From Streptomyces olivaceus (lineage in GTDB: Bacteria; Actinomycetota; Actinomycetes; Streptomycetales; Streptomycetaceae), in the NCBI RefSeq assembly GCF_000721235.1, contig NZ_JOFH01000014.1:248001-312000 (forward strand): a stretch of DNA of 64,000 nt, given 5' to 3'. The first letter of the stretch is position 1, and each line of letters opens with the position of its first letter. The position numbers and the translations under genes are program-made. Below are positions 44,619-53,423 of this stretch, piece after piece. The notes under the pieces are model-generated. The model saw only the letters and a program-made list of their open reading frames with translations, was not told the DNA's origin and searched no databases.

Positions 44619-45212
44619 CTACTCGCCGGAGGCCTTCTTCGCCTTGGCCGCCGCCTTCATCTCCTGCTTGTGGGCCCGCACCTTCGTCAGGGACTCCGGC
44701 CCGGTGATGTCCGCGACGGAGCGGAAGGAGTCGGGCTCGCCGTAGGCACCCGCCGCCTCGCGCCAGCCCTCGGGGCGGACGCCGAGCTGCTTGCCGAGCA
44801 GGGCGAGGAAGATCTGCGCCTTCTGCTTGCCGAAGCCCGGCAGCTCCTGGAGCCGCCTCAGCAGCTCCGTGCCGCGCTCGACGCCCCGCCAGACGCCCTC
44901 GGCGTCACCGTCGTACGTGTCGACGAGGTACCGGCACAGCTGCTGGACGCGGCCCGCCATCGAACCGGGGTAGCGGTGCACGGCCGGCTTCTCGGAGAGC
45001 AGTGCCGCGAAGCCCTCGGGGTCGTACGCCGCGATGTCGTGCGCGTCCAGGTCCTCCGCGCCCATGCGCCGCGCGATGGTGGACGGCCCCTTGAACGCCC
45101 ACTCCATGGGCACTTGCTGGTCGAGCAGCATGCCGACCAGCGCGGCGAGCGGACTGCGGCCGAGGAGTTCGTCGGCCTCGGGGTCCTGGGCGAGGTGCAG
45201 TGTGACGTCCAT
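44619..45212 (-). CDS. HhH-GPD base-excision DNA repair protein
   Basis: 197 aa. The helix-hairpin-helix LQELPGFGKQKAQIFLALLG is clear, preceded by LAALVGMLLDQQVPMEWAFK, typical of HhH-GPD glycosylase folds. A conserved Lys/Asp pair of bifunctional glycosylases is not obvious, so the activity may be monofunctional. The C-terminus is Lys/Ala-rich. Substrate unknown. Confidence 0.87.
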   Translation of the reverse strand: MDVTLHLAQDPEADELLGRSPLAALVGMLLDQQVPMEWAFKGPSTIARRMGAEDLDAHDIAAYDPEGFAALLSEKPAVHRYPGSMAGRVQQLCRYLVDTYDGDAEGVWRGVERGTELLRRLQELPGFGKQKAQIFLALLGKQLGVRPEGWREAAGAYGEPDSFRSVADITGPESLTKVRAHKQEMKAAAKAKKASGE

Positions 45213-45237
45213 GCCCCCGATGATCGCGCGTGCGCGC

Positions 45238-45963
45238 TCAGGACGCGCGCCAGTACCCCAGTGCGTTCACCCGCTGCTTCGGAACGCCCAGCTCCTTGCG
45301 GGCGTACGAGGCCAGCGCCCGGGTGGTGGCCGTGTCGCAGGCGATCCAGACGTACGGCTCGGTGGTGGCCCGCAGCAGGTCAGGCAGCGCTTCCTTCACC
45401 TGTGCGACGAGGTGCCGGCCCCCGTCGCGCCGCGGTACCGCCCGCACCTCGTGCCGCTCGGGATCGGTGCGGAAGGGCAGCCCGTCGTCGGTGCCGCCCT
45501 CGAACCAGATCGTCGCGGGCACCGGCCCCAGCGCGTCGAGGAGGGAGTTGAGGGCGGGCAGGGACGCCGGGTCCGCGACCGCGAAGAGGCGCGAGGGCGC
45601 GGGCTCGGGGATGTCGAAGCGGGTGCCCTGGACCGTCGCCTCGATCGTGTCCCCCGGCCCCGCCGCCCGCGCCCAGTCGCTCGCGCACCCCTCGTGCAGT
45701 GCGAACTCCATGCTGAAGGTGCCCGCCGCGGGGTCCGGGTCGACGAGTGTGTACCCCCGCTGGTGCGGCTTCCCGGCGTTCTCGAACCACAGCCGCACCC
45801 ACATCGTCGGGTGGACCCCGGTCGCCGCCAGCATGCCGCCGTCGGTCAGGCGCAGCCGCCGGAACCCCGGGGCCACGTCCTGCGCGTCCGTCACCGTGAA
45901 CTCGTAGTCCTTGGCCCGCATCAGCTTGAGGACCGCGCCCTCCCAACCCCGCCCCTGAGCCAT
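45238..45963 (-). CDS. Siderophore-interacting protein (flavin-dependent ferric reductase)
   Basis: 241 aa. FAD-binding barrel with the RGYTLVD motif (RxYTxR/V type) after PHQ. The C-terminal domain has FAVADPASLPALNSLLDALG, TIWFEGG and PYVWIACDTATTRALASYAR, which match the SIP family. It releases iron from ferric siderophores by reduction. ATG 45963 has GAGGAAA upstream. It is divergent from the acylase operon over an iron box, so it is expected to be induced in iron limitation. Confidence 0.92.
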   Translation of the reverse strand: MAQGRGWEGAVLKLMRAKDYEFTVTDAQDVAPGFRRLRLTDGGMLAATGVHPTMWVRLWFENAGKPHQRGYTLVDPDPAAGTFSMEFALHEGCASDWARAAGPGDTIEATVQGTRFDIPEPAPSRLFAVADPASLPALNSLLDALGPVPATIWFEGGTDDGLPFRTDPERHEVRAVPRRDGGRHLVAQVKEALPDLLRATTEPYVWIACDTATTRALASYARKELGVPKQRVNALGYWRAS

Positions 45964-46009
45964 CGTTTCCTCACCCTTCGCGTACTGTTCGGGCATCACG
46001 TGCAGTAAC

Positions 46010-46028
46010 TTAGGTGAGCCTAACCTAA
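46010..46028. promoter_or_regulatory. Iron box (DtxR/DmdR operator)
   Basis: TTAGGTGAGCCTAACCTAA matches the consensus TTAGGTTAGSCTAACCTAA at 18 of 19 positions. It lies 47-65 bp before the siderophore-interacting protein gene and 21-39 bp before the acylase gene, so one site can repress both. Confidence 0.9.
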
Positions 46029-46048
46029 AGGAAAGTGGAGGCACAGGG

Positions 46049-48304
46049 GTGAGCGCCGAGACCTACCGCGACGCCTGGGGGATCCCGCACCTGCGCGCCG
46101 ACAGCCTGGACGAACTGGCCGGCGCACAGGGCCGGGTGACCGCCCGTGACCGCGCCTGGCAGCTGGAGACCGAGCGGCACCGCGCCCAGGGCACGTCCGC
46201 CGCCTTCCTCGGCCCCGAGGCCCTCTCCTGGGACCGCCTCGCCCGCCGGGCCCGCCTCGCGGACACCGCCCGCCGCTGCTTCATTGCGCTGGAGGAGAAG
46301 GACCCGGAGACGGCCGCCTGGGTACGGGCGTACGTGCACGGCGTGAACGAGGGCCTGGCCCTCCACCGTGGCGACTCGCGCCGTGGGGACGGTTCTGGGC
46401 GTGGGAACGATCCCGGTGGTGGGGACGGCCCCGGTCGTGGTGGCCACCCCGGTGATCGGGACGGCTCTCACCCCCGGGACGGCTCCCCCCGCCGGGACGA
46501 CCCCCGCCGCCCGCCCGCCCCCGAGTTCGCCCGGGCCGCGCTCGCCCCCGGCCGCTGGGAGCCCTGGACGCCGCTCGCCGTCTGGCTGGCGACGCACATC
46601 CTGTTCGCCGGGTTTCCCGCCAAGCTGTGGCGCGAGCACATCACCGCCCGCCTCGGCCCCGACGCCGTCGCCCTCTTCGCCGCCGACGGCCCCGGCACCA
46701 CCGGCAGCAACGGCTGGCTGCTGAGCGGCGAGCGCACCACGACCGGGCACGCGCTCATCGCGGGCGACCCGCACCGCTGGATCGAGGACCCCGGCGTCTA
46801 TCAGCAGGTCCACCTGTCCTGCCCGGAGTTCGACGTGGTCGGCCTGGCCGTGCCCGGCGTCCCCGGCGTCGCCCACTTCGGCCACACCGGCACGGTCGCC
46901 TGGGCCATCACCAACGCCATGTCCGACTACCAGGACCTCTACCACGAGCGCCTGCGCCGCACCGGCGCCGGCGTCGAGGCGCTCGGCCCCGACGGCACCT
47001 GGCGGCGCGCCGCCCGCCACACGGAGACGATCCGCGTCGCCGGGGAGGGCACGGTCGAGGTGGAGGTCATCGAGACCGACCGGGGCCCGGTGGTCGCCGG
47101 CGGCCCCGAGGGGCTGGACGACGGCACTCCGGCCGCACTCAGCCTGCGCTACCCGCCCCGCGTCACCTCCGACCTCGGCTTCGGCGCCCTGCTGCCGCTG
47201 CTCCGCGCCCGCACGGTCGCCGACGTGGACCGCGCCCTGGACGCGTGGGCCGAGCCGGTCAACGTCGTGCAGGCCGCCGACACCGGGGGCGGTCTGCTGC
47301 ACCGGGTCGCGGGGCGCGTGCCCGTCCGGGCCGAGGCCAACGGCCTGCGTCCGGTGCCCGCCTGGGAACCCGGCCACGAGTGGACCGGCTGGCACACTCC
47401 GCCCCGCGCCGGTCTCGCCGACGGCGCCGCCGTCATGGCCAACCAGCGCGGCCTCGCCACCCCGCTCGGCGTCGAGTTCGCCGCCCCGCACCGCGCCGAC
47501 CGCATCGCCGCCCTGCTCGCCGGCAGGCGCCGCTGGTCGGCGGCCGACCTGTCCGCGATCCACACCGACACCCACCTCGGTTCGGCCGGCCCGCTCCTGG
47601 ACCGCCTGACCGCCCTCACCGGCCTGGGCCCCGAGGCCACCGACCTGCGCGACCGCGTCCTCGCCTGGGACCGGCGCATGGACGCCCGCAGCACCGGCGC
47701 CGCGGCGTACGCGGCCGTGCGCGCGGCGGTCGTACGGCGGCTGGCGGCGCACCCGGTGCTCGCGCCCGCCTCCGTCGCGCCGGCGTACCCCGAGGTGCTG
47801 CAGCCGTGGCTCGCGCTGGTGCCGCGCGTCGCGTACGCCCTCGAACACCTCCTGCGCGCGGACGACCTCTACGGCATCGACCGCGCCGCCGTCGTCCGCG
47901 CGGCGCTGGAAGAGGTCGCCGCACGTCCGCCCGCCGGCCCGTGGGGCGACACCCACCGCCTGACCCCCTGGCGCGCCCTGCCCGATCCCGCCGCCCCCGC
48001 GGACGCGCCCGCCCTCTCCGGCGACCACGACTGCGTGCTGTGCACGTCCTCCGTGCCCGGCCTCACCGACCGTGCCGCGCGCGGCCCCGCCGCCCGCTAC
48101 GTCTGGGACCTGGCCGACCGCGGCAACAGCCGCTGGGTCGTGCCCCACGGAGCCTCCGGCACGCCCGGCTCGCCCCACCACCGCGACCAGCAGCCGCTGT
48201 GGCTCGCGGGGGAACTCGTCCCGGTGATCACCGACTTCGACCGGCTCACCCACACCTGCACCCACACGCACACCCACACGTCCACGGAAGAGACCGATGC
48301 CTGA
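46049..48304 (+). CDS. Penicillin-acylase-family Ntn hydrolase
   Basis: 751 aa. MSAETYRDAWGIPHLRADSL is the typical N-terminus of the mature alpha chain. The nucleophile Ser follows Gly in GTTGSNGWLLSG (about residue 218), where autocleavage would create the beta chain. LIAGDPHRWIEDP, GHTGTVAWAITNAMSDYQDL and VMANQRG are further family blocks. An Asp/Gly/Arg repeat insertion occupies about 110-155, and the C-terminus ends in alternating His-Thr. No signal peptide, unlike most relatives. GTG 46049 has GGAGG eight bases upstream. It is first gene of an iron-box operon; a PvdQ-like siderophore deacylation role is inferred. Confidence 0.88.
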   Translation: MSAETYRDAWGIPHLRADSLDELAGAQGRVTARDRAWQLETERHRAQGTSAAFLGPEALSWDRLARRARLADTARRCFIALEEKDPETAAWVRAYVHGVNEGLALHRGDSRRGDGSGRGNDPGGGDGPGRGGHPGDRDGSHPRDGSPRRDDPRRPPAPEFARAALAPGRWEPWTPLAVWLATHILFAGFPAKLWREHITARLGPDAVALFAADGPGTTGSNGWLLSGERTTTGHALIAGDPHRWIEDPGVYQQVHLSCPEFDVVGLAVPGVPGVAHFGHTGTVAWAITNAMSDYQDLYHERLRRTGAGVEALGPDGTWRRAARHTETIRVAGEGTVEVEVIETDRGPVVAGGPEGLDDGTPAALSLRYPPRVTSDLGFGALLPLLRARTVADVDRALDAWAEPVNVVQAADTGGGLLHRVAGRVPVRAEANGLRPVPAWEPGHEWTGWHTPPRAGLADGAAVMANQRGLATPLGVEFAAPHRADRIAALLAGRRRWSAADLSAIHTDTHLGSAGPLLDRLTALTGLGPEATDLRDRVLAWDRRMDARSTGAAAYAAVRAAVVRRLAAHPVLAPASVAPAYPEVLQPWLALVPRVAYALEHLLRADDLYGIDRAAVVRAALEEVAARPPAGPWGDTHRLTPWRALPDPAAPADAPALSGDHDCVLCTSSVPGLTDRAARGPAARYVWDLADRGNSRWVVPHGASGTPGSPHHRDQQPLWLAGELVPVITDFDRLTHTCTHTHTHTSTEETDA
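46385..46492. repeat. 36-bp in-frame minisatellite within the acylase gene
   Basis: GGGGACGG-type units begin at 46385, 46421 and 46457, an exact 36-base period, encoding a degenerate 12-residue Gly/Asp/Arg repeat in the alpha chain. Confidence 0.65.
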
Positions 48305-48917
48305 CCCGCACCCGTCCCCCTACGCCTCCCGCACCCCCGTCCACGTGCAGGAACTCGACGGCTTCGGCACCGTCCGGATCCTCCCCCTCGACGCCGCCGC
48401 GGACGCCGCCGTGCTGCACGGCTGGGTCAGCGGGGAACGCGCCGCCTTCTGGGGCATGAACGGCCTGACGCGCGACCAGGTCGCGCAGGTCTACGCCCAC
48501 ATGGCCGGCCTCGACACCCACCACGCCCACCTGGTGGTCGAGGACGGCGAACCGGTCGCCCTGCTCCAGACGTACGACCCCGGGGCCGACCGGGTGAGCG
48601 AGTGCTACGACGCCGAACCGGGCGACATCGGCGTCCACCTGCTCCTCGCCCCCGCCGGGCCGCGGGGCCCGCGTCCCGGCTGGACCGCCGCGCTGACGGG
48701 CGCCCTCCTGGCGTACGTCCTGCTGGGCCTGGGCCGGACGCGGATCGTGGTCGACCCCGACGTCGCCAACGAGAAGGCGATCGCCCGCTTCCTCCGACAG
48801 GGCTTCACCCCCGGGCCCGCGGTCGTGCTGCCCGAGGTCGACCTGCCGGACGTGCACCTGCCGGAGAAGAAGGCGCAACTCGCCTTCCTCCGCCGCGAGG
48901 TAGCGTTCCCCGGGTGA
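48297..48917 (+). CDS. IucB/RhbD-like siderophore-type GNAT acyltransferase
   Basis: 206 aa. VRILPLDAAADAAVLHGWVS and RAAFWGMNGL resemble the start of IucB/MbtK-type GNATs, and RIVVDPDVANEKAIARFLRQ is their diagnostic acyl-CoA/substrate block. Such enzymes acylate N6-hydroxylysine or related amines during hydroxamate siderophore assembly. ATG 48297 overlaps the acylase gene end by 8 bp. No lysine/ornithine monooxygenase or NIS synthetase lies in the window, so it would act on a siderophore made elsewhere. Confidence 0.85.
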   Translation: MPDPHPSPYASRTPVHVQELDGFGTVRILPLDAAADAAVLHGWVSGERAAFWGMNGLTRDQVAQVYAHMAGLDTHHAHLVVEDGEPVALLQTYDPGADRVSECYDAEPGDIGVHLLLAPAGPRGPRPGWTAALTGALLAYVLLGLGRTRIVVDPDVANEKAIARFLRQGFTPGPAVVLPEVDLPDVHLPEKKAQLAFLRREVAFPG

Positions 48918-49405
48918 CGCACCCGCCGACCGCCGAGGACCTGATCGCGCACTACGCCCTGGAGCCGATCCCGCGCGAGGGCGGCCTCTTCCGGCGTACC
49001 TGGGCCGGACCCGACGGCCCGGACGGACGCCCGGCCGGCTCCGCCATGGTGGCCCTGCTCACCGCCCGTCCGGACGACTTCTCCGCCCTGCACCGCCTGC
49101 CCACCGACGAGGTCTGGCACTTCTACCTCGGCGATCCGCTGGAACTGCTGCTCCTGGGGCCCGACGGCGACGCCCGTACGGCCGTCCTGGGACCGGACGT
49201 CCTGGGCGGACAGCACGTGCAGTTCACGGTCCCCGCCCGGACCTGGATGGGCGGCAGGGTCGCGGCGGGCGGCGCGTGGTCGCTCTTCGGCTGCACGATG
49301 GCGCCCGGATTCACCTTCGGGGACTACGAGCACGGCGACGCGAACGACCTGACGGCGCGCTACCCGGCCGAGGCGGGCCGGATCGTGCCACTGTGCCGCC
49401 CATGA
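48914..49405 (+). CDS. DUF985-family cupin
   Basis: 163 aa. LIAHYALEPIPREGGLFRRT, FSALHRLPTDEVWHFYLGDP and WSLFGCTMAPGFTFGDYE match the DUF985 cupin family (also seen in calcium-binding YML079-like proteins). Start GTG 48914 overlaps the GNAT stop (GTGA). Possible sugar- or metal-binding isomerase role; not established. Confidence 0.87.
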   Translation: MTHPPTAEDLIAHYALEPIPREGGLFRRTWAGPDGPDGRPAGSAMVALLTARPDDFSALHRLPTDEVWHFYLGDPLELLLLGPDGDARTAVLGPDVLGGQHVQFTVPARTWMGGRVAAGGAWSLFGCTMAPGFTFGDYEHGDANDLTARYPAEAGRIVPLCRP

Positions 49406-50178
49406 GCGCGCCCGCACCCCTCCTCGACGGCCAGACCGCCCTGGTGACGGGCGCGGGCGGCGGCATCGGCCGGGGGATCGCGCTGCGGTTCGCCCAGGAG
49501 GGCGCGGCGGTCGCGGTGCACTGCCGTACGTCGGTGGAGTCGGCGCGCGCCGTGGCGGAACGCATCCGCGACCACGGTGGACGCGCCACGGTCCTGCGCG
49601 CCGACCTCGCCGCCGAGGACGGCTGCCGGCGGGTGGTCGAGGAAGCCGCCGACTGGGGCGGCGGACGGCTCACGGCGCTCGTCAACAACGCGGGTGTGCA
49701 GCCGTTGCGGGAACTGCCCGGCATGACGGCCGCCGAGTGGCGGGCGGTGGTGGACACCAACCTCACCGCCGTCTTCGCCTGCACGCAGGCCGCCGCCGAG
49801 GTCATGCGGTCCCAGGACGGCGGCGGCACGGTCACCCACATCGCCTCCATCGAGGCGGGCGCGCCCGCTCCGGCCCACGCGCACTACAGCGCCTCGAAGG
49901 CGGCGGTGGTGATGCACGCCCGCTCGGCGGCCCTGGAGTACGGCCCGTGGGGGATCAGGGTCAACTCCGTCTCGCCCGGCCTCGTCGACCGGGAAGGACT
50001 CGACGCGGCCTGGCCGGAGGGCGTACGGCGGTGGCGAGGGGCGGCGCCCCTGGGACGGCTCGGCCGCCCGGAGGACGTGGGCGACGCGTGCGTGTTCCTC
50101 GCGTCCCGGCTGGCGTCCTGGATCACCGGTCACGACCTGGTGGTGGACGGCGGGGTGACGGCACGCCCGTCGTGGTGA
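49402..50178 (+). CDS. Short-chain dehydrogenase/reductase
   Basis: 258 aa, classical SDR: ALVTGAGGGIGRGIALRF (TGxxxGIG), LVNNAGVQPLREL, catalytic Ser/Tyr/Lys in HIASIEAG and HYSASKAAVVMHARS, then NSVSPGLVDREG. ATG 49402 overlaps the cupin stop (ATGA). Last gene of the iron-box operon; substrate unknown. Confidence 0.92.
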   Translation: MSAPAPLLDGQTALVTGAGGGIGRGIALRFAQEGAAVAVHCRTSVESARAVAERIRDHGGRATVLRADLAAEDGCRRVVEEAADWGGGRLTALVNNAGVQPLRELPGMTAAEWRAVVDTNLTAVFACTQAAAEVMRSQDGGGTVTHIASIEAGAPAPAHAHYSASKAAVVMHARSAALEYGPWGIRVNSVSPGLVDREGLDAAWPEGVRRWRGAAPLGRLGRPEDVGDACVFLASRLASWITGHDLVVDGGVTARPSW

Positions 50179-50265
50179 GGAACCGCCGGGCACCTCGGTG
50201 AGCGGGGCGGGCTCCGCGTCCGTACGTACCTGCGAGGCAGTGGGTCCCGACGACGGAGATGCGAC

Positions 50266-52086
50266 GTGAGACGTGCCGGTGTGCGCTCTGCAGCCCGACG
50301 GGGAGTGCGGCGGCTGGTGCCGCTGGGCGCCCTGCTGGTCCTGCTCCTGCTCGGCGGCGCCGGACCGGCCTCCGCGCACGCCGCCCTCGACTCCACCGAC
50401 CCCGAGGACGGCGCCGTCCTGCGGCGGGCCCCCGGCCACGTCACCCTGGCCTTCAGTGAGTCCGTCGGCCTGCGCGACGACTCCTTCCGCGTCCTGGACC
50501 CGGGCGGCCACCGCGTCCACACCGGTGACACCGGGCACGCGGACGGCCGCTCCGAGACCGCACGCGTCGCGCTGCCGGGCGGGCTCGGCGAGGGCACGTA
50601 CACCGTGGCCTGGCGGGTGGTCTCGGCCGACAGCCACCCCGTCTCCGGCGCCTTCACCTTCTCGGTCGGCAAGCCCTCGTCGACGGTCGCGTCCGTCGAC
50701 ACCGGCCCCACCGAGGACCCGCTCACCACCAACCTGCACAGGATCGCGCGCTACCTCTCCTACCTCGCCGCCGCCCTGCTCATCGGCACGGCCGCGTTCG
50801 TCGCCCTGTGCCGCCCGCCGGACGCCGCTCCGCTGCGCCGCCCGCTGGTGGCGGGCTGGTGGACGCTGCTGGGCGCCACGGTCGCCCTGCTGGTGCTGCG
50901 CGCCCCGTACGAGGCGGGCACGGGGCCGTCCGGGGCCCTGGACCCCGACGCGCTCGGCGACACCCTCACCGCGCGCCCGGGCGTGCTGCTGCTGATCCGG
51001 CTGGCCCTGCTGGGCCCGGCCGCGCTGTTCCTGGCCCACATGTTCCGTACGCCTGTTGGGGACCGGCACCCGCGGCCCGGCCCCCTCGCCGCCACGGCGG
51101 GCGGCGCGCTGGCCGTCGCCCTCGCCCTGACCTGGGCCGCCTCCGAGCACGCCTCCGCCGGTATCCAGGTGCCGGCCGCGATGACGTCGTCCACCCTGCA
51201 CCTGCTCGCCACCGCGCTCTGGCTCGGCGGACTCACCGCCCTGCTCCTCACCCTGCGCTCCGCCGGGGACACCGCCACGGTCGCCCGCTTCTCCCGCGTC
51301 GCCCTCGCCTCCGTGACCGTCCTGGCGGTCACCGGCGTCTACCAGTCCTGGCGCGGCCTCGGCTCCTGGCAGGCGCTCACGGGGACGACGTACGGCAGGC
51401 TGCTGCTGGCCAAGGTGGTCCTGGTGGCCGTACTGCTGGCCGCGGCGGCGGTGTCCCGCAGGTGGACGGCGGCGCTGGCGGCGACGGCCGCCGCGCAGGA
51501 GCCCGCGCGCGAGCGCGTCCCGCAACCGGCGGGCGGCCCTCCCGCGCCGGAGCCCCCGACCGCGCCCGCGGACACGGGCGGTGCCGCGCCGGCGACAGCC
51601 GCCCTCCGCCGCGGCCTGCGCCGTTCCGTCCTCGCCGAGGCGGTCGTCGCCGCGGTCGTCCTGGCCGTCACGACCGTGCTGACCGGCACGCAGCCCGGCC
51701 GGGCGGTCGACGAGGCCGCGCGCACCGTGCCCGCGGGCGGCGTGCTGCCCGCGTCGGTCACCACGATCCCCTTCGAGATCGGCACCGCCGGCCGCGGCAC
51801 GGTCCAGATCACCCTGGACCCCGGCCGCACCGGCGACAACGCGGTCCAGGCCGTCGTCTTCGGCCCCGACGGCAGCCTGGCCGCCGTACCCGAGCTGCGC
51901 CTCTCCTTCACCCTCCCCGACCAGCACGTCGGCCCCATCGACGCGGAGCTGGTCGACCGGGGCGGCTACTGGAGCGCCAACACCGTCACGCTGCCCCTGC
52001 CGGGCACCTGGACCATGAAGACGACGGTCCGGGTGTCGGAGATCGACCAGGTGAGCGAGGTCCGGCGGATACGGGTGGAGCGCTAG
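50266..52086 (+). CDS. Fused CopC-CopD copper resistance/uptake protein
   Basis: 606 aa. Signal peptide about 1-37, then a CopC domain starting at the conserved His (SAHAALDSTDPEDGAVLRRA) with a second His in SADSHPVSGAFTF. Eight or so membrane segments follow (CopD: LLIRLALLGPAALFLAHMFR, STLHLLATALWLGGLTALLL). After a Pro/Ala linker and a ninth TM there is an extracellular beta-rich C-terminal domain. Periplasmic-type Cu binding and transport. GTG 50266 follows a GGAG. Its stop is immediately followed by the truncated dehydrogenase. Confidence 0.9.
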   Translation: MRRAGVRSAARRGVRRLVPLGALLVLLLLGGAGPASAHAALDSTDPEDGAVLRRAPGHVTLAFSESVGLRDDSFRVLDPGGHRVHTGDTGHADGRSETARVALPGGLGEGTYTVAWRVVSADSHPVSGAFTFSVGKPSSTVASVDTGPTEDPLTTNLHRIARYLSYLAAALLIGTAAFVALCRPPDAAPLRRPLVAGWWTLLGATVALLVLRAPYEAGTGPSGALDPDALGDTLTARPGVLLLIRLALLGPAALFLAHMFRTPVGDRHPRPGPLAATAGGALAVALALTWAASEHASAGIQVPAAMTSSTLHLLATALWLGGLTALLLTLRSAGDTATVARFSRVALASVTVLAVTGVYQSWRGLGSWQALTGTTYGRLLLAKVVLVAVLLAAAAVSRRWTAALAATAAAQEPARERVPQPAGGPPAPEPPTAPADTGGAAPATAALRRGLRRSVLAEAVVAAVVLAVTTVLTGTQPGRAVDEAARTVPAGGVLPASVTTIPFEIGTAGRGTVQITLDPGRTGDNAVQAVVFGPDGSLAAVPELRLSFTLPDQHVGPIDAELVDRGGYWSANTVTLPLPGTWTMKTTVRVSEIDQVSEVRRIRVER

Positions 52087-53011
52087 GGTCTGTCACGAGG
52101 AGCATGCCCTGCTTGGCGTGCTCGTCCGGGCCGCCGGGGTCGGACGGGACGTAGAGCCCGGGCACGCCCAGCGCCCCGGTGGGCCTGACGGTGTTGACGA
52201 GCGAGTTCAGGACGGTCGCCGGCTCCTCCTCGCCGGTCCCGCCCGCGGTCGCCTGGTAGCCGACGGCGTCCACGCCCTTGTCCGTGCCGGCGCCGTCGGT
52301 CTGCTCCTTGATCTGCTCGACCGGATCGCCCGCCGAGAAGTCGACGGGCACCGCCCCGATCTCCTCGGCCTTCTGCAGCCGCTCCGGGACACGGTCGACG
52401 ACGAACACCTTCTTCGCACCGCGCAGCAGCGCCGAGTAGGCGGCCATGAGCCCGACCGGCCCCGCCCCGTACACCGCGACGCTCTCGCCGGGGCCGACCT
52501 GGGCGAGTTCGCAACCGTGGTAGCCGGTGGGGAAGATGTCGGCGAGCAGGATGAAGTCGGTCTCGTGCCCGTCGCCCTGAGGCAGTTTCAGGCAGTTGAA
52601 GTCGGCGTAGGGAACGCGCAGGTACTCGGCCTGGCCGCCCTGCCAGGGGCCCATGGAGACGTAGCCGTACGCGCCGCCCGCGAAACCGGGGTTCACGGTC
52701 GTGCAGTACCCGGTGTACCCCGCGGCGCAGTTGGTGCAGAAGCCGCAGGCGACGTTGAAGGGCATGACGACGCGGTCGCCCTTCTTCAGCCCGGTGACGC
52801 CCTGCCCGACTTCGTCGACGATCCCCATGTTCTCGTGGCCGAACACGATGCCGGCCTCGGCGGCGGTGCGCCCCTCGTACATGTGCAGGTCCGAACCGCA
52901 GATCGCGGTGGAGGTGACGCGCACGACCACGTCGTTCGGATGCTGGACGCGCGGCTTCTCCACCTCTTCGACCGCGACGGAGAACGGCTCTTTGTAGACG
53001 ACTGCCTTCAT
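52087..53011 (-). pseudogene. Zinc alcohol/formaldehyde dehydrogenase, 3' truncated
   Basis: ATG 53011 with GGAGG eight bases upstream opens a normal FdhA-like protein: MKAVVYKEPFSVAVEEVEKP, catalytic zinc CGSDLHMYEGR and GHENMG, structural zinc CGFCTNCAAGYTGYC, Rossmann AVYGAGPVGLMAAYSALLRG. Similarity holds to EHAKQGMLL near 52105. The frame then runs on into the antisense of the CopC-CopD gene to 51986, lacking the C-terminal 80-100 residues of the family. The break lies directly at the neighbour's stop codon. I infer a deletion; activity is doubtful. Confidence 0.75.
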
Positions 53012-53423
53012 GATCGCGACCTCCGTTTTGTCGCTTCCCCCCTGCTCCTTCTCCTGCTCCTTCTGGGCCACTGTGACCCACCTCTCATGGTTGTCCCGTC
53101 CGGCGAACGGAGCAAGTCCCTCCTCCAGCTTCCCCACCCCCTCCCTCAGCCCGGGCCGCAAGCTCCGGCAGCGCCGAGCGCGGGGGACTCCCCAGCCCGG
53201 GTGGTCGCCGAGCCCCGCGCACTGCTGAAGACGTGCCCGCCTGAGCGCAGCGGCAAGAAACGAGGCCGGCTCCGGCGCCACGGTGCTGCCCCGCGCGGAA
53301 CGGCCCGGGCGGTCTGTGAGCAGATCAGCGGCCGAATTCGCACCATTGGCCAAGAGGCGGCCTACCTGCGCCCCCGCACCGCTGTCCACACTGCTCGGCA
53401 GACAGCCGACGGAGGGGGATGCC
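53012..53423. other. 412-bp gap without a recognised gene
   Basis: Contains the promoter region of the truncated dehydrogenase and of the nuclease gene. CTCCTTCTCCTGCTCCTTCT-like pyrimidine runs lie near 53041-53062. No convincing coding frame, tRNA or terminator is seen. Confidence 0.45.

Noticed and set aside
46025..48277. Long open frame antisense to the acylase gene
   Set aside because: High-GC shadow frame: its Gly/Val/Arg composition mirrors the opposite strand and it shows no family motifs or ribosome site.
46049..48304. Beta-lactam biosynthesis or resistance gene
   Set aside because: The family name is historical; the iron box and partners point to siderophore metabolism, and no beta-lactam genes are near.
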